A DNA stretch of 31,148 nt from a candidate division Zixibacteria bacterium SM23_81 (GCA_001304015.1 LJUY01000027.1:1-31148), one strand, 5' to 3'; positions 17,444 through 26,194 are shown, counted from the first letter of the stretch. The notes: generated by a model from the sequence alone, not told the origin. Made by a program: numbers and translations.

Positions 17444-17476
17444 AAAAAGGGGCGAAGAGAAAACTCCGCCCTTTTT
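17444..17476. terminator. Bidirectional terminator between ACT gene and propeller gene
   Basis: AAAAGGGGCG (17445-17454) pairs with CGCCCTTTTT (17467-17476) with one G-T pair, flanked by A- and T-runs. It can stop the plus-strand ACT transcript and the minus-strand transcript ending at 17516. Confidence 0.8.
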
Positions 17477-17515
17477 CCTCAAAAGCCCTTGCGAAGCTGT
17501 CAAGCCAAATCTTCT

Positions 17516-19702
17516 TCACCTTCTTCCTATGATCGTCTTGCCGGCGCCCACATTGCCAGCTATATCGATGGCCTTGATCACGATGACGTGTTCACCAGAG
17601 GAAAGGGGCTCTGTGACGAAGGAAAATTCCTCCTCAGGACCATCTAAGACCTCATCTCTGGGCGGGAGCGCCTTCCAATCCCCGGCGTCTATCGAATACC
17701 AGAGCTCGGCGATGGAGCTCAACTCATCGATTGCCTGGCCCGATACCTGATACCGGCCTTCATCGCCAGGCTGGCCATCGACCTCCATCACCTTAGGTGG
17801 CGTGTTGTCTATTACAAAAGGATCGCTGACTTTCTCAGCTGATAGGGCCTGTCCCTCCGGATTGTCCGGACTGTCTGTGGCTTTTACTCGCAACAGGTAT
17901 GTTCCATCAGGGAACGCTTGGCCGTCCCAGGCATAGGTGGAGTTCCTCACATCTTCCTTCAGAATCTTCCACTCTTGCTCTTCTTCCCCACGAAAGTAGA
18001 GATCGTAACGGAGACGATCCCCATTGGGATCTTGGGTCTGCCAAGTGACCTTTCTGACTCCCGGCCCCAGCCTGTCTTTCCCCAAAAAAAGGTCAGATGA
18101 GGCCTCGCCCTGATCTGCAAAGCTGGAACTCTTTCCCTCCCTTCGGGAGATGTTGGTTCCCCTGCCCCCCTCTATGGTGGGATGATGGACGTAGACTCCG
18201 GTAATCTTGGGTGCTAGATTCCGCTGCACATAGGCCAGCCAGACCCTTTCCAAAGTGGGCGTCAGAGTCTCTTTGGAGGTAGAGAGCTTTACCCGCCACT
18301 GGATAAATCGGGCCGGGGGACTTTCGATGGCCTCCCCCTGGGTACTCTCGTAGGGTGCAGACCACTGGCTCCATGTCTCATCCGGAACCTGACTATTGCC
18401 AGAGCGGGTTTGCAGAGACACGTGCGCCCCTCTTGGTTGACGAGCTTCCCAGCTAATGCGGCCCCAGCGAGCCACGAAGGTGGCATCATGAACCTCCGAC
18501 TCCAGGGTACCCTCCTTCTGGTAGTCGGTGCGGAGGCGGAAGACCTTGCCCAAATTTCCTGTGCCCACCAGGATGTCCCCATTTCGACCCCTGAACAAAG
18601 CTAAACTGTGGGATTCTTGTCCATCGACCAACCTGCTCCAGCTCCCATCTGCGGCCACCGCGTAGATGCGTCCCTGATCTCCCGTTCCCACGATCAAATC
18701 CCCCCGGGCACCAAGGATCATAGAGAAAACCATGACCTCTTCTGGCCCTGCCCAGAGAGTGACGGCTGACCCAAGGCCGTCGATGGCGTAGATGGTTGAG
18801 GCGCCTTTCACTTCCTGCACAGCGCCTTCACCGATAAAGCTTTGCATCAATTCAGACACCTCCCCGGTCTGGACCTCGGGGGGCTGAGCTTTCTCGGCTT
18901 TGGGTGGCTGAGGGGGTGGTCTTTGTCTGGGGCCTTCGCCACTAGTGGCTGCAGCATAGAGTTGCCCATCCCCATCGAATACCAGGCTACGGATCTCCTG
19001 CTCTGCTGCGTCGAAAAGCATCAATCCTTGACTCTGAGAATCAATTTTGTAGATCAGTCCATTGCCCTCTCCGCCCGCATACAGGCGACCTCGCCACCAG
19101 GTGAGAACAGTGACGTTTGTCTCCTTGGTATCATAAAAAAGCTCGCCACGACCATTGGAGTTCACCTTGAAGATCTTTCCCTCATCGCCGGTACCACAGT
19201 ATAAATTTCCGCTTTCATCGAAGGCCAGAGACCATACATGCTCCTGTTCCGTTGAGAAAAAGAGGTCTGCCTGGCCTTTGGGGGTAAGCCGGATGATCTG
19301 GCCGCCGGGCGAGGTGCCAGCGTAAAGGTTGTCGTGCCGGTCCACCGCAAGACTGAGGATCTCCAGTTCTTCAGAGTCGTGCCACAAAGTCAGTCTTGCG
19401 TTTTTGTCGATCTTGAAGATCTTCCCATTATTTCCAGTGCCGGCAAAAAGATTTCCCTTGGAATCCTGGACAAGACACCAGACGAAAGGCTCCCCCGTAT
19501 CGGCCAGGAGCTCGAGCACCGGACTGAGGGACACCTTGCCGTCGCTCAGAATGGAAACGTTCTCGGGCGTGCCTTTGTTAAACTGCTCGTGACTTCGCAC
19601 CTCCCAGTAGGATGTGGTCACGGCTTGGGCTAGCGTAACCATTGTACAGCCCATCAGGAGGGCGCACAGCAAAGCGAAAAGGCCTGCCCTATGAGAATTC
19701 AT
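17516..19702 (-). CDS. Large exported beta-propeller protein with C-terminal Ig/FN3-like domains
   Basis: The 728-residue product starts at ATG 19702 behind AAGGAGG at 8 nt. The N-terminus is hydrophobic and offers two readings: a lipobox LMGC (Cys19), or ordinary cleavage after AQA near 27. About residues 65-400 hold at least seven propeller units with the pattern LxFDxxGNLYxGTGxxGKIFKVxxxGxxxLF (NHL/SMP-30-like), interrupted near 250-300 by a Pro/Gln-rich insert. A middle region (about 420-525) has WGRISWEARQP and a WSQWSAPY segment. Then come an FN3-like domain (about 565-655, DPNGDRLRYDLYFRG...DGTYLLRVKATD) and a final Ig-like domain ending GNVGAGKT. It has no YPNPFN module, unlike the other large secreted proteins here. 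It follows the S55 peptidase gene on the same strand after 133 nt, so joint expression is likely. Confidence 0.85.
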   Translation of the reverse strand: MNSHRAGLFALLCALLMGCTMVTLAQAVTTSYWEVRSHEQFNKGTPENVSILSDGKVSLSPVLELLADTGEPFVWCLVQDSKGNLFAGTGNNGKIFKIDKNARLTLWHDSEELEILSLAVDRHDNLYAGTSPGGQIIRLTPKGQADLFFSTEQEHVWSLAFDESGNLYCGTGDEGKIFKVNSNGRGELFYDTKETNVTVLTWWRGRLYAGGEGNGLIYKIDSQSQGLMLFDAAEQEIRSLVFDGDGQLYAAATSGEGPRQRPPPQPPKAEKAQPPEVQTGEVSELMQSFIGEGAVQEVKGASTIYAIDGLGSAVTLWAGPEEVMVFSMILGARGDLIVGTGDQGRIYAVAADGSWSRLVDGQESHSLALFRGRNGDILVGTGNLGKVFRLRTDYQKEGTLESEVHDATFVARWGRISWEARQPRGAHVSLQTRSGNSQVPDETWSQWSAPYESTQGEAIESPPARFIQWRVKLSTSKETLTPTLERVWLAYVQRNLAPKITGVYVHHPTIEGGRGTNISRREGKSSSFADQGEASSDLFLGKDRLGPGVRKVTWQTQDPNGDRLRYDLYFRGEEEQEWKILKEDVRNSTYAWDGQAFPDGTYLLRVKATDSPDNPEGQALSAEKVSDPFVIDNTPPKVMEVDGQPGDEGRYQVSGQAIDELSSIAELWYSIDAGDWKALPPRDEVLDGPEEEFSFVTEPLSSGEHVIVIKAIDIAGNVGAGKTIIGRR

Positions 19703-19835
19703 GCTTAAACCTCCTTAGTGAGGTAACATCTTAAATGGGCAATTCGCGGTGTCTTCTATGTTTAGGGGGAAAGTACCCTGACAGTTGAATCGATCAATCT
19801 TCAATTTTCAATGATGTCTCCAAGCTTTCAGCCCC

Positions 19836-21650
19836 TCACCGCTTCACCAAGATGGGCAGGGTGACCTGTCCGGAAAGAACGTAACGGGCAGGCAGTCTTT
19901 TCTCCTGGAGAACCACCTCGTGAGTCATACCCCCCTCACCCTCCTGGTGAGAACCACGCAGAACGGCCAGCGCCGACGGTGGTAGCGAGGGAAGCTCTTG
20001 ACCCTTGATGACTGCCCCGCTTCGGGGCATGACAAGCTTGACGATCAGCTCGTCCCTGTGCTCAATCTTTTTCAAGATATCGAGAATCTGAGCCAAATTA
20101 TGAAACCGAAACCTATGGGGAGCCCGTTTCTGCTCCCATAACATGCTGGCGGTGGCATCGCTAATCCTCAGGACCAGCTCACCCTCAGGAGCGTCATCGG
20201 GCACACGGATGGTGGTTCTGAGGGTCTGCTCCTCACCCCGGTAAGGCTCCAGAAAAACTGTCAGTTGAACTTCCTCGCCGGGCCTTACCGTCTGTTTGTT
20301 AGCGCGAGCGCTGGAAATGCGCGCCGTTCTTCTCCGGTTTTCCACCGAGATGTCTAAGGAAAATTCTCTCAGCGACACTTCCTCAAGATCGTTCTGAAGC
20401 AGAAGACCGATGATCTCACCGAGCTCTTTTGCCAATATGGTCTGGGGCGTCGCGCCAGCGAAAAGGTTTTTCACCTCCAGGTCGGGGTATCCATGGATGG
20501 CGATGCGGGCGTCTAATGCCATGGTAACATCTCCCACAGCTTTGCCAGTGGTGAGCAACGCGTTGAGAGTCGTCCAGGTCACCAAACCAGGGGAGAAAAA
20601 CTTGTTATCGATGATCTCAAAGAAGAATTTCTCAGATTCAGCCCCATCCTGGTAGTGGACCGCCAAGCGAATGGGTATCATGGAAGGGTTCTGTCCGATG
20701 TTACCCGCTACGCCGGAGCGCCGATCCTGACGAAGAACACCCAACTCCTTGGTGACCGAGGCCAGCTTAAAAGAGATGGCCTGACTGGGCATCACGGAGT
20801 GAACATAGGCTCCTGTTATGGGAAAATTCACGTCGCCTGCATAGAACATGGGATGTCCAAAGCCAATGATCCTATCTCCCTCTCGATAGGTGAGGGTTCC
20901 AAGAGCGCTGACGCTGATATCTCCACGAACCAGTTGAACCGCTAGAGAGGCCCCTGCCTCTAAGGAAACAGTTAACGATTCCTCTTGCGCCATGGAGCCA
21001 GCCTGTATAGGGGTCATGCCATACTTCTCGAAGAAGGGCGCCATCTGCGCCACCACACGCTGGTCGAATCCAGAGAGCATCACCGGTGTTTCCAGGGGCA
21101 CCAACGCTGGGGGCCGCGCTGCAGGTAACTGAGCATGGTCCGCCCAAAGCTGACCGGGAAGCAACACCTCTTCCATCCCGAACTCAAAGTCCAGGAGTTG
21201 GTCTGGAGCCCTGATGTCCTTCTGTCCTCGCCATTGATCGGCATCCATGCGATGCCATAGATCCAGCATTTCCTCGATGGGTGTGATCCCACCAATAGGC
21301 TGGGTTGAAAATGCCCAGCCATATGCCTGGGCGCCGATTAGCTTGCCCTCAATGTAAATGGGACTCCCGCTCATCCCCTGGATCAGGCCCGACTGGGCCA
21401 GAGGTCCTCCGCTGAACCTAGCCAGAATAATATCTCCACGGGGCCGGGCTTGCTTCAGGACGCCTAGGATCTCCACCTGAAACTCCTCGATCTGGGTGCC
21501 GGAAAACACCGTTTTCCCCACACCCACCATCCCCGCTTTGATCTGGTCCACGCGCATAAACTGAGTCTCGGCCAGCCCTTGGGCCAGATTGGGAATGGCA
21601 AACACGATCACATAACCGAGCACGATCAAGCTACGCCAAAGCAGTCTCAA
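19836..21650 (-). CDS. Exported SpoIVB-like S55 serine peptidase with Ser and His halves in reversed order
   Basis: Numbering is from a TTG at 21650, which has GAGG 8 nt upstream (604 residues); GTG 21659 is an alternative. Residues 3-24 are a signal peptide. An N-terminal block carries VGKTVFSGTQIEEFQVEILG and QGMSGSPIYIEGKLIGA, with the presumed nucleophile Ser94. A later block carries GTLTYREGDRIIGFGHPM, with presumed His266, followed by a GNIG segment. In SpoIVB, as I recall it, the GH block precedes the GMSGSP block, so the halves appear swapped here. No PDZ domain is evident. The C-terminal 170 residues look like beta-sandwich domains (VRPGEEVQLTVFLEPYRG). SpoIVB itself is a sporulation signalling protease; there is no sign of sporulation genes in this window, so a different role in the cell envelope is likely. 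Confidence 0.85.
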   Translation of the reverse strand: MRLLWRSLIVLGYVIVFAIPNLAQGLAETQFMRVDQIKAGMVGVGKTVFSGTQIEEFQVEILGVLKQARPRGDIILARFSGGPLAQSGLIQGMSGSPIYIEGKLIGAQAYGWAFSTQPIGGITPIEEMLDLWHRMDADQWRGQKDIRAPDQLLDFEFGMEEVLLPGQLWADHAQLPAARPPALVPLETPVMLSGFDQRVVAQMAPFFEKYGMTPIQAGSMAQEESLTVSLEAGASLAVQLVRGDISVSALGTLTYREGDRIIGFGHPMFYAGDVNFPITGAYVHSVMPSQAISFKLASVTKELGVLRQDRRSGVAGNIGQNPSMIPIRLAVHYQDGAESEKFFFEIIDNKFFSPGLVTWTTLNALLTTGKAVGDVTMALDARIAIHGYPDLEVKNLFAGATPQTILAKELGEIIGLLLQNDLEEVSLREFSLDISVENRRRTARISSARANKQTVRPGEEVQLTVFLEPYRGEEQTLRTTIRVPDDAPEGELVLRISDATASMLWEQKRAPHRFRFHNLAQILDILKKIEHRDELIVKLVMPRSGAVIKGQELPSLPPSALAVLRGSHQEGEGGMTHEVVLQEKRLPARYVLSGQVTLPILVKR

Positions 21651-21780
21651 AACCCTCACCTCTTTAAAATAAAAACAGTTGAGCTCTCGACATTTGCCCC
21701 TAATGTAACACTCGGCTTCTTCAAGGTCAACCAGAATTTTCTCCAAATCTCACGGCACAGATAGCTTTTGTACATTGAGA

Positions 21781-21803
21781 ATTATACTTGCAGCCTGCAA
21801 GTG
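21781..21803 (-). promoter_or_regulatory. Perfect -10 box with palindromic operator in the spacer (S55 peptidase promoter)
   Basis: The minus strand has TATAAT at 21786-21781. The 17 nt upstream of it are almost exactly filled by the palindrome ACTTGCAG-G-CTGCAAGT (21802-21786, 8-bp arms, 1-nt centre). The -35 position reads CTTTTT, a poor match. A perfect -10, a weak -35 and an operator between them is the pattern expected of an activator-dependent promoter. The regulator is unknown, and no regulator gene is visible nearby. Confidence 0.5.
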
Positions 21804-21831
21804 AAAAAGTGAGGGGCGGGCGATTTTTTTG

Positions 21832-21860
21832 TTGCGAAAATCACGGAACCATATTTAAAT
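21832..21860 (+). promoter_or_regulatory. Candidate promoter of the TPR/membrane-protein pair
   Basis: TTGCGA (21832-21837), 17 nt, then TTAAAT (21855-21860), each matching 4 of 6 consensus positions. It would start transcription near 21867, about 59 nt before the ATG at 21926. Confidence 0.35.
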
Positions 21861-21925
21861 TAGGGAGACTCTAGAGAAACATTATTTGGCTATCACATCT
21901 CGCTTACCTATTAAAGGGTGTGCGA

Positions 21926-22732
21926 ATGGCCAAAAGGGGAGACAGGGCTCTGCAAAGGGCAGAGGAATACCGAAGAGAGGGGCTCGGCGAGATGGCCGTA
22001 GACTCCTACCGAGAAGCGATTGCTCTCTATAAAGAAGATCGTGATGTTCTCCGGCAGGCCAATGCTCTCTCCTCTCTGGGAAAGCTATACGGCCAGCAGC
22101 TCTTCGATCACCGCAAGGCTCTGAAAAGCTACCAGGAAAGCTTGCGACTCAGGCAAATATACGGCTTGGAACGCCTGAGTGAGGAGTACTTCAATGTAGC
22201 CGAGCAACAAAATTTCCTGGGCATTCTATCGGAAGCAAAGGACAACCTGATGCGAGGTTTGCATTCTGCCGAAAGAGAGGGCAATCGCCAAAATATCGGG
22301 AAAATCCTAAACCTCTTGGGCGATATCCTGTTGGAGGAGGGAAATCTGAATGAAGCTGAGGAGCGCCTGCGGACCTCTCTGGAAGTGCTCACCGCAGAGG
22401 GCGACGAGCTCATGATCAGCTACGTCCAATCCAGCATAGGCCTGTTGCTAGCCTGCCGGCATAAATACGAAGACGCTCTCAAAGCATGTCAGAACGCCCT
22501 CGATCAGGCCGAAAAGATCGCTGCGCAGAGTGCTATCGGCATCGCTCAGCTCAGATTTGGCCAGGTGCATTGGATGCAGGGCAGCTTTTCCACGGCACGA
22601 GATTACTTCTCGAAGGCCTTGGAAATCGCCCAAAGGACCAAAGCCAAAATTCTCAGGGAAACTGCCCTGGAGTGGCTGGATCGGTGCGGCCTGGAGAGTC
22701 CTCCCCGTTCCACCCCTCCAGAGCAGACTTGA
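21926..22732 (+). CDS. TPR-repeat protein, probably cytoplasmic
   Basis: The 268-residue product has no signal peptide and consists almost wholly of about six helical repeats of 34-42 residues, of the MalT/Rapsyn-like TPR type (ALSSLGKLYGQQLFDHRKALKSYQESLRLRQ, ILNLLGDILLEEGNLNEAEERLRTSLEVL, RFGQVHWMQGSFSTARDYFSKALEIAQ). Such proteins are scaffolds for protein-protein contact. The start ATG at 21926 has AAAGGG 7 nt upstream; a GTG at 21920 is possible. It is followed after 39 nt by a small membrane-protein gene, so the two probably form an operon. The last 12 residues are Pro/Ser-rich and unstructured. The specific function is unknown. Confidence 0.85.
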   Translation: MAKRGDRALQRAEEYRREGLGEMAVDSYREAIALYKEDRDVLRQANALSSLGKLYGQQLFDHRKALKSYQESLRLRQIYGLERLSEEYFNVAEQQNFLGILSEAKDNLMRGLHSAEREGNRQNIGKILNLLGDILLEEGNLNEAEERLRTSLEVLTAEGDELMISYVQSSIGLLLACRHKYEDALKACQNALDQAEKIAAQSAIGIAQLRFGQVHWMQGSFSTARDYFSKALEIAQRTKAKILRETALEWLDRCGLESPPRSTPPEQT

Positions 22733-22771
22733 ATTCCTCAATATCCATTTTCTAAAGGGAGGTGAGATCCA

Positions 22772-23134
22772 TTGATCAGCGGTAAAAGAGTGTTCTGGAC
22801 TACGGCCCTGGGCATCATCGCCGGAATTCTTTGCTATCTGATGAGCCGAGGTTCTGTTGATCCTTACCCAACCTGGATGGTTCTGACCACAGTTCTCAAC
22901 CGCGCGTTCATCGGCTTCTGCATCGGAACCAGCGGTCTCAAGTGGCACTGGGTAAGCCATGGCATCTTCTGGGGATTGCTCATCTCTCTGCTGTTGGCCA
23001 TTCCAGCCTGGGGAGAGGGCAGCTTCATGGGATTTTTCCTGCTCATGATCGCCGGCGCGGTCTGGGGTTTTCTCATCGAGCTGCTCACCAACAAGGTCTT
23101 CCGGGCTCCCGCTGCGAAAGAGAGCTCAGCATAG
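22772..23134 (+). CDS. Small four-helix membrane protein of unknown function
   Basis: The 120-residue product has four predicted membrane segments (about 8-24, 36-55, 60-80 and 85-108) and a short charged tail. I do not recognise the family. The TTG start at 22772 is supported by GGGAGGTG at about 9 nt; a GTG at 22790 would remove part of the first helix. Conserved-looking polar residues inside the membrane part include Asn43, Arg44, His59 and His63. It is co-directional with the preceding TPR gene and followed by a clear terminator, so the pair is a complete two-gene unit. Confidence 0.75.
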   Translation: MISGKRVFWTTALGIIAGILCYLMSRGSVDPYPTWMVLTTVLNRAFIGFCIGTSGLKWHWVSHGIFWGLLISLLLAIPAWGEGSFMGFFLLMIAGAVWGFLIELLTNKVFRAPAAKESSA

Positions 23135-23161
23135 ATCTTTGGGCACTCCAAGCCCATGAAC

Positions 23162-23191
23162 AAAGGCGAGGGCAGCTTTTCCCTCGCTTTT
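23162..23191 (+). terminator. Rho-independent terminator of the TPR/membrane pair
   Basis: AAAGGCGAGGG (23162-23172) pairs with CCCTCGCTTTT (23181-23191) with one wobble position and ends in TTTT. It lies 28 nt past the membrane-protein stop. Confidence 0.8.
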
Positions 23192-23290
23192 GTCACCTAT
23201 GGGATTTTGGAACATCGTAGAGTGAGCCAAATTGGCCACAAATTTCCACAAGCAGTGGACAAATATTTAGATTATACCACAGGTCCTAAA

Positions 23291-23325
23291 GAAAAGGGTC
23301 CCAGAGAATAACCCTCGACCCCTTT
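23291..23325 (-). terminator. Probable terminator of the subtilase gene
   Basis: On the minus strand AAAGGGGTC (23325-23317) pairs with GACCCTTT (23300-23293), with one bulged G, and is followed by TTTC. It lies 40-74 nt past the subtilase stop. Confidence 0.55.
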
Positions 23326-23364
23326 GCCGCCTGGGTGAGCGAAGAAAGAATTTAGAGCTTTTTA

Positions 23365-26091
23365 TTACCGCAACAAGACCATCTTCCTGGTCTTCACGAA
23401 ATCTCCCGCCTCAAGGCGATAGAAGTATACCCCGCTGGCTAGCTCTCTGCCGTTTGTATCTCTTCCTGCCCATTTCACCTTATAATAACCAGTCTTCTGA
23501 ACTTCGTCTACTAGGCTGCCCACTTTCTGACCCATCACGTTATAAATCTCTAATCTTACGGAAACGTCCTCGGGGAGCTGATATTTGACGTGGGTTGTGG
23601 GATTAAAGGGGTTGGGATAGTTTTGGAACAAGGCAAACACCTTGGGCAAAAGCGGCGGTCCAGCCGTGACCTGGATGGGCCCATAGGCTGTCCTCTGGCC
23701 CTGGAAATCCTCGCTCTCCAGCAGATACCAGTAGGTGACCTCGCTGCGCACCTGTTTGTCTACAAAACGATAGGACCGTGGGCTGGTCGAATTTCCGGCA
23801 CCATCGAGGAAGGCGACGAAGTCGAACTGGCCCTCTTTCTCGAGGCTCCGGGACAGATGAAATCCTCTGTTGTTCGTTTCGCTCTCCGTGCTCCACTCCA
23901 GGAGAATTCCCTCCGGCACAGGAGAGGCCTGAAGCGAGGAGAGCTGCACCGGAAGGGTTATGTCGCCGGTGATGTCGGAGATCTCAGAGGGGTTGAAGTG
24001 CTCGTCCCTAGCCTTGATGGCAAAATAGTACGAAGTGGCCGGCGAGAGACCGGTCACCTCCATGGATTCCGCAGAGCCCGAACCCTGGGGAGTGGGCTCC
24101 CCGACAACCTGGGTGGCACTTTCCCACCACGCCGCGGTGTCCGCCTTGGAAGGCAGACTGGTATCGTATCTGATGTCATACTCCGTAGCCGTTCCCAAGG
24201 TGGTATCGTCCCCAGGGGCGGTCCATGCCAGGAAAGCGCTAGAATCGCTTACGGTAGTGATGCGGAAATCGCCGATCCGAGAGGGAGCGGTGATGTCGAT
24301 GAAGGCCTTGATCTTTCCATAACCCCAAGTGTTGTTGGGAACCATACCGGTATAACCGTCGGTAATGGCATTGTCTATAAGAATGTTTTTGACCTGATCC
24401 GGGCTCAGATTGGGATTGTGCTCCAGCAGCAGAGCACAGACCCCGGCGGCGATGGGACACGCCATGCTGGTGCCCTGCATGATGATGTAATCAGCCGGAC
24501 CAGAGCAATTCAAGGTCAGACTGTCGTTGTCGATGATCTGCGAGCTACTATAGCTGAAGTTGTGATCCATGCAAGATGCCAGGGCACTCCCTCCTGCGGT
24601 GATAAATGGTAACTGCGGTCCGGCCCCATCGATCCGCGGACCTCGACTGCTGAAGGAGGCGATATCGTCCTGTGGCTGAGCGTACCACCAAGGCCCTCCG
24701 TTACAGTAATCTATCCAGCGATCCTTGGACACCCAGGCTCCCACGGAGATGGCCTGGTCGGCACAGGCGCCGCCCACGACGGTGTAGTCCGGATCGTAGC
24801 TTGGAAAGGTCACATCGCCATCATAACTGTACAGATGAAAATCCTGGGGAAGTAACGATTTCGGCGAATTGTCTGTCACCACTGCATAGTAGATTCCCGA
24901 CATGACTATGTCGGATTCAAAGAACTGAGACTCGGTACCTCGCGGACTGTGTGTCTGTGCGTAAGCCGTTGTGGTAATTGGCGCATAGGAGGCGTCCAGG
25001 TACTGAAGCTCGAGATCTACATGAACGCTGGTGTCCGCTCCATCGTACCAGGTCAGCAGGATGGGGATCTCGAGAATGCTGCTCACTTCGATCTGTACGG
25101 TATCGGCATCGGCCTTGGCCGCCACCGTCCCTGAGTAATGCTCGTCATCATTGGCCGAGTTGCCCGCCGAGGTCAAGTACAGAACGCCTTGGCTCACCGC
25201 CCAATCCTCTGTCTGGCAGTCTTCCTCACTGCCATCGTTGTATTCGTTGAGGCCGCCATAGCTGACCGAGATGATATCCACGCCATAAGTATCCACGGAC
25301 GCTATCACAGCAGAAATCATGGCCGCCTCCGTAGCGCCGGAATACGCGTCGCCACCGATCTTCAGAAAGACCAAGCCAGCCCCCGGAGCTGCTCCTTGAT
25401 ACGTGCTGTCCGACAACGTGCCCCTACCCACGGCGCTTCCCGTCACATGAGTGCCGTGAGGATGGGCACCTTCGATGGTGTCGTCCAGGCTGTCGGGGGC
25501 CATATGATAATCCTTGCCGGCCACCAGAGTGGGAATGTCAGCGTGAGTGGAATCCAGTCCCGAATCGTGGATGCAGACGACCACACCGCTGCCGTCCAGT
25601 CCCTGAGCCCACATGGAATGACACAACGCCCCTGCCGTGGCCAAGTTGTTGTCAGGAAAGCGTAGCTTCTCGGCGCTGCTCATACGGGCTATAAAATCCA
25701 GATCAGCCACTTCCAGAGCCCGAGAAACAGACAGGTCAGCGATCATGAAGCCGGTAGGATGATTCTCCAAAGGGGGAATCCATGTGTCCTCATATACTTT
25801 CACGTCCAGACCCTTCAGCTCTGAAAGCTCACCGGGACCTGGGTAGCTCCTGAAATGCAAAAAGACCTTCTGGCGAGATGGATCGGAGTCATCGACCCCC
25901 ACCCTGTTTTTGGCCATCAGGTCCAGTTCCCTCCTGGAGCCGTCTTCTAGAATCTTCTTCTTGGCACTCAATTGCGCCTGCAGGACACCCTCCATCTTCG
26001 ACCAGTGATTCACATCTTCATCGGCCCAAGTGGTGGTCGCCAAGAAAACCAACAAAGTCAGACCAGCCCATCTTACAAGACGAACGGCCAT
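23365..26091 (-). CDS. Secreted subtilisin-like (S8) serine protease with sorting domain
   Basis: The 908-residue precursor starts at ATG 26091 behind AAGGAGG. The signal peptide ends at WA-DED near residue 23. A propeptide of about 125 residues follows. The catalytic triad is Asp176 (CIHDSGLD), His215 (PHGTHVTG) and Ser542 (GTSMACP), with Asn311 (TSAGNS) as oxyanion residue. A segment of roughly 330-450 residues between Asn311 and Ser542 includes a beta insert that reads like a jelly-roll (YYAVVTDNSPKSLLPQDFHLYSYDG). After the protease come an FN3 domain (about 602-708) and a second beta domain (715-810, LQASPVPEGILLEWSTESETNNRGFHLSR). The sorting module follows (820-908, QNYPNPFNPTTHVKYQLP, GVYFYRLEAGDFVKTRKM). 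This module is more diverged than those at 1384-8487. It probably acts on extracellular protein. Confidence 0.97.
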   Translation of the reverse strand: MAVRLVRWAGLTLLVFLATTTWADEDVNHWSKMEGVLQAQLSAKKKILEDGSRRELDLMAKNRVGVDDSDPSRQKVFLHFRSYPGPGELSELKGLDVKVYEDTWIPPLENHPTGFMIADLSVSRALEVADLDFIARMSSAEKLRFPDNNLATAGALCHSMWAQGLDGSGVVVCIHDSGLDSTHADIPTLVAGKDYHMAPDSLDDTIEGAHPHGTHVTGSAVGRGTLSDSTYQGAAPGAGLVFLKIGGDAYSGATEAAMISAVIASVDTYGVDIISVSYGGLNEYNDGSEEDCQTEDWAVSQGVLYLTSAGNSANDDEHYSGTVAAKADADTVQIEVSSILEIPILLTWYDGADTSVHVDLELQYLDASYAPITTTAYAQTHSPRGTESQFFESDIVMSGIYYAVVTDNSPKSLLPQDFHLYSYDGDVTFPSYDPDYTVVGGACADQAISVGAWVSKDRWIDYCNGGPWWYAQPQDDIASFSSRGPRIDGAGPQLPFITAGGSALASCMDHNFSYSSSQIIDNDSLTLNCSGPADYIIMQGTSMACPIAAGVCALLLEHNPNLSPDQVKNILIDNAITDGYTGMVPNNTWGYGKIKAFIDITAPSRIGDFRITTVSDSSAFLAWTAPGDDTTLGTATEYDIRYDTSLPSKADTAAWWESATQVVGEPTPQGSGSAESMEVTGLSPATSYYFAIKARDEHFNPSEISDITGDITLPVQLSSLQASPVPEGILLEWSTESETNNRGFHLSRSLEKEGQFDFVAFLDGAGNSTSPRSYRFVDKQVRSEVTYWYLLESEDFQGQRTAYGPIQVTAGPPLLPKVFALFQNYPNPFNPTTHVKYQLPEDVSVRLEIYNVMGQKVGSLVDEVQKTGYYKVKWAGRDTNGRELASGVYFYRLEAGDFVKTRKMVLLR

Positions 26092-26165
26092 AGGACTCCT
26101 CCTTTTAAAATTACAGAAAGCTTTTCGGAATCATCGTGAACTGTTCTCACTTGGCCATTAAGTCC

Positions 26166-26194
26166 ATACTATTGTAAAATGGATGCCCTGTCAA
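26166..26194 (-). promoter_or_regulatory. Consensus promoter of the subtilase gene
   Basis: On the minus strand TTGACA (26189-26194), 17 nt, TAGTAT (26166-26171). The start would be near 26159, about 68 nt before the ATG. It lies in the 329-bp divergent gap 26092-26420, which otherwise holds AT-rich sequence and the plus-strand promoter candidate. Confidence 0.7.

Noticed and set aside
23590-24612. Plus-strand open frame of 340 codons
   Set aside because: Antisense to the subtilase FN3 and sorting regions; biased composition and no family resemblance.
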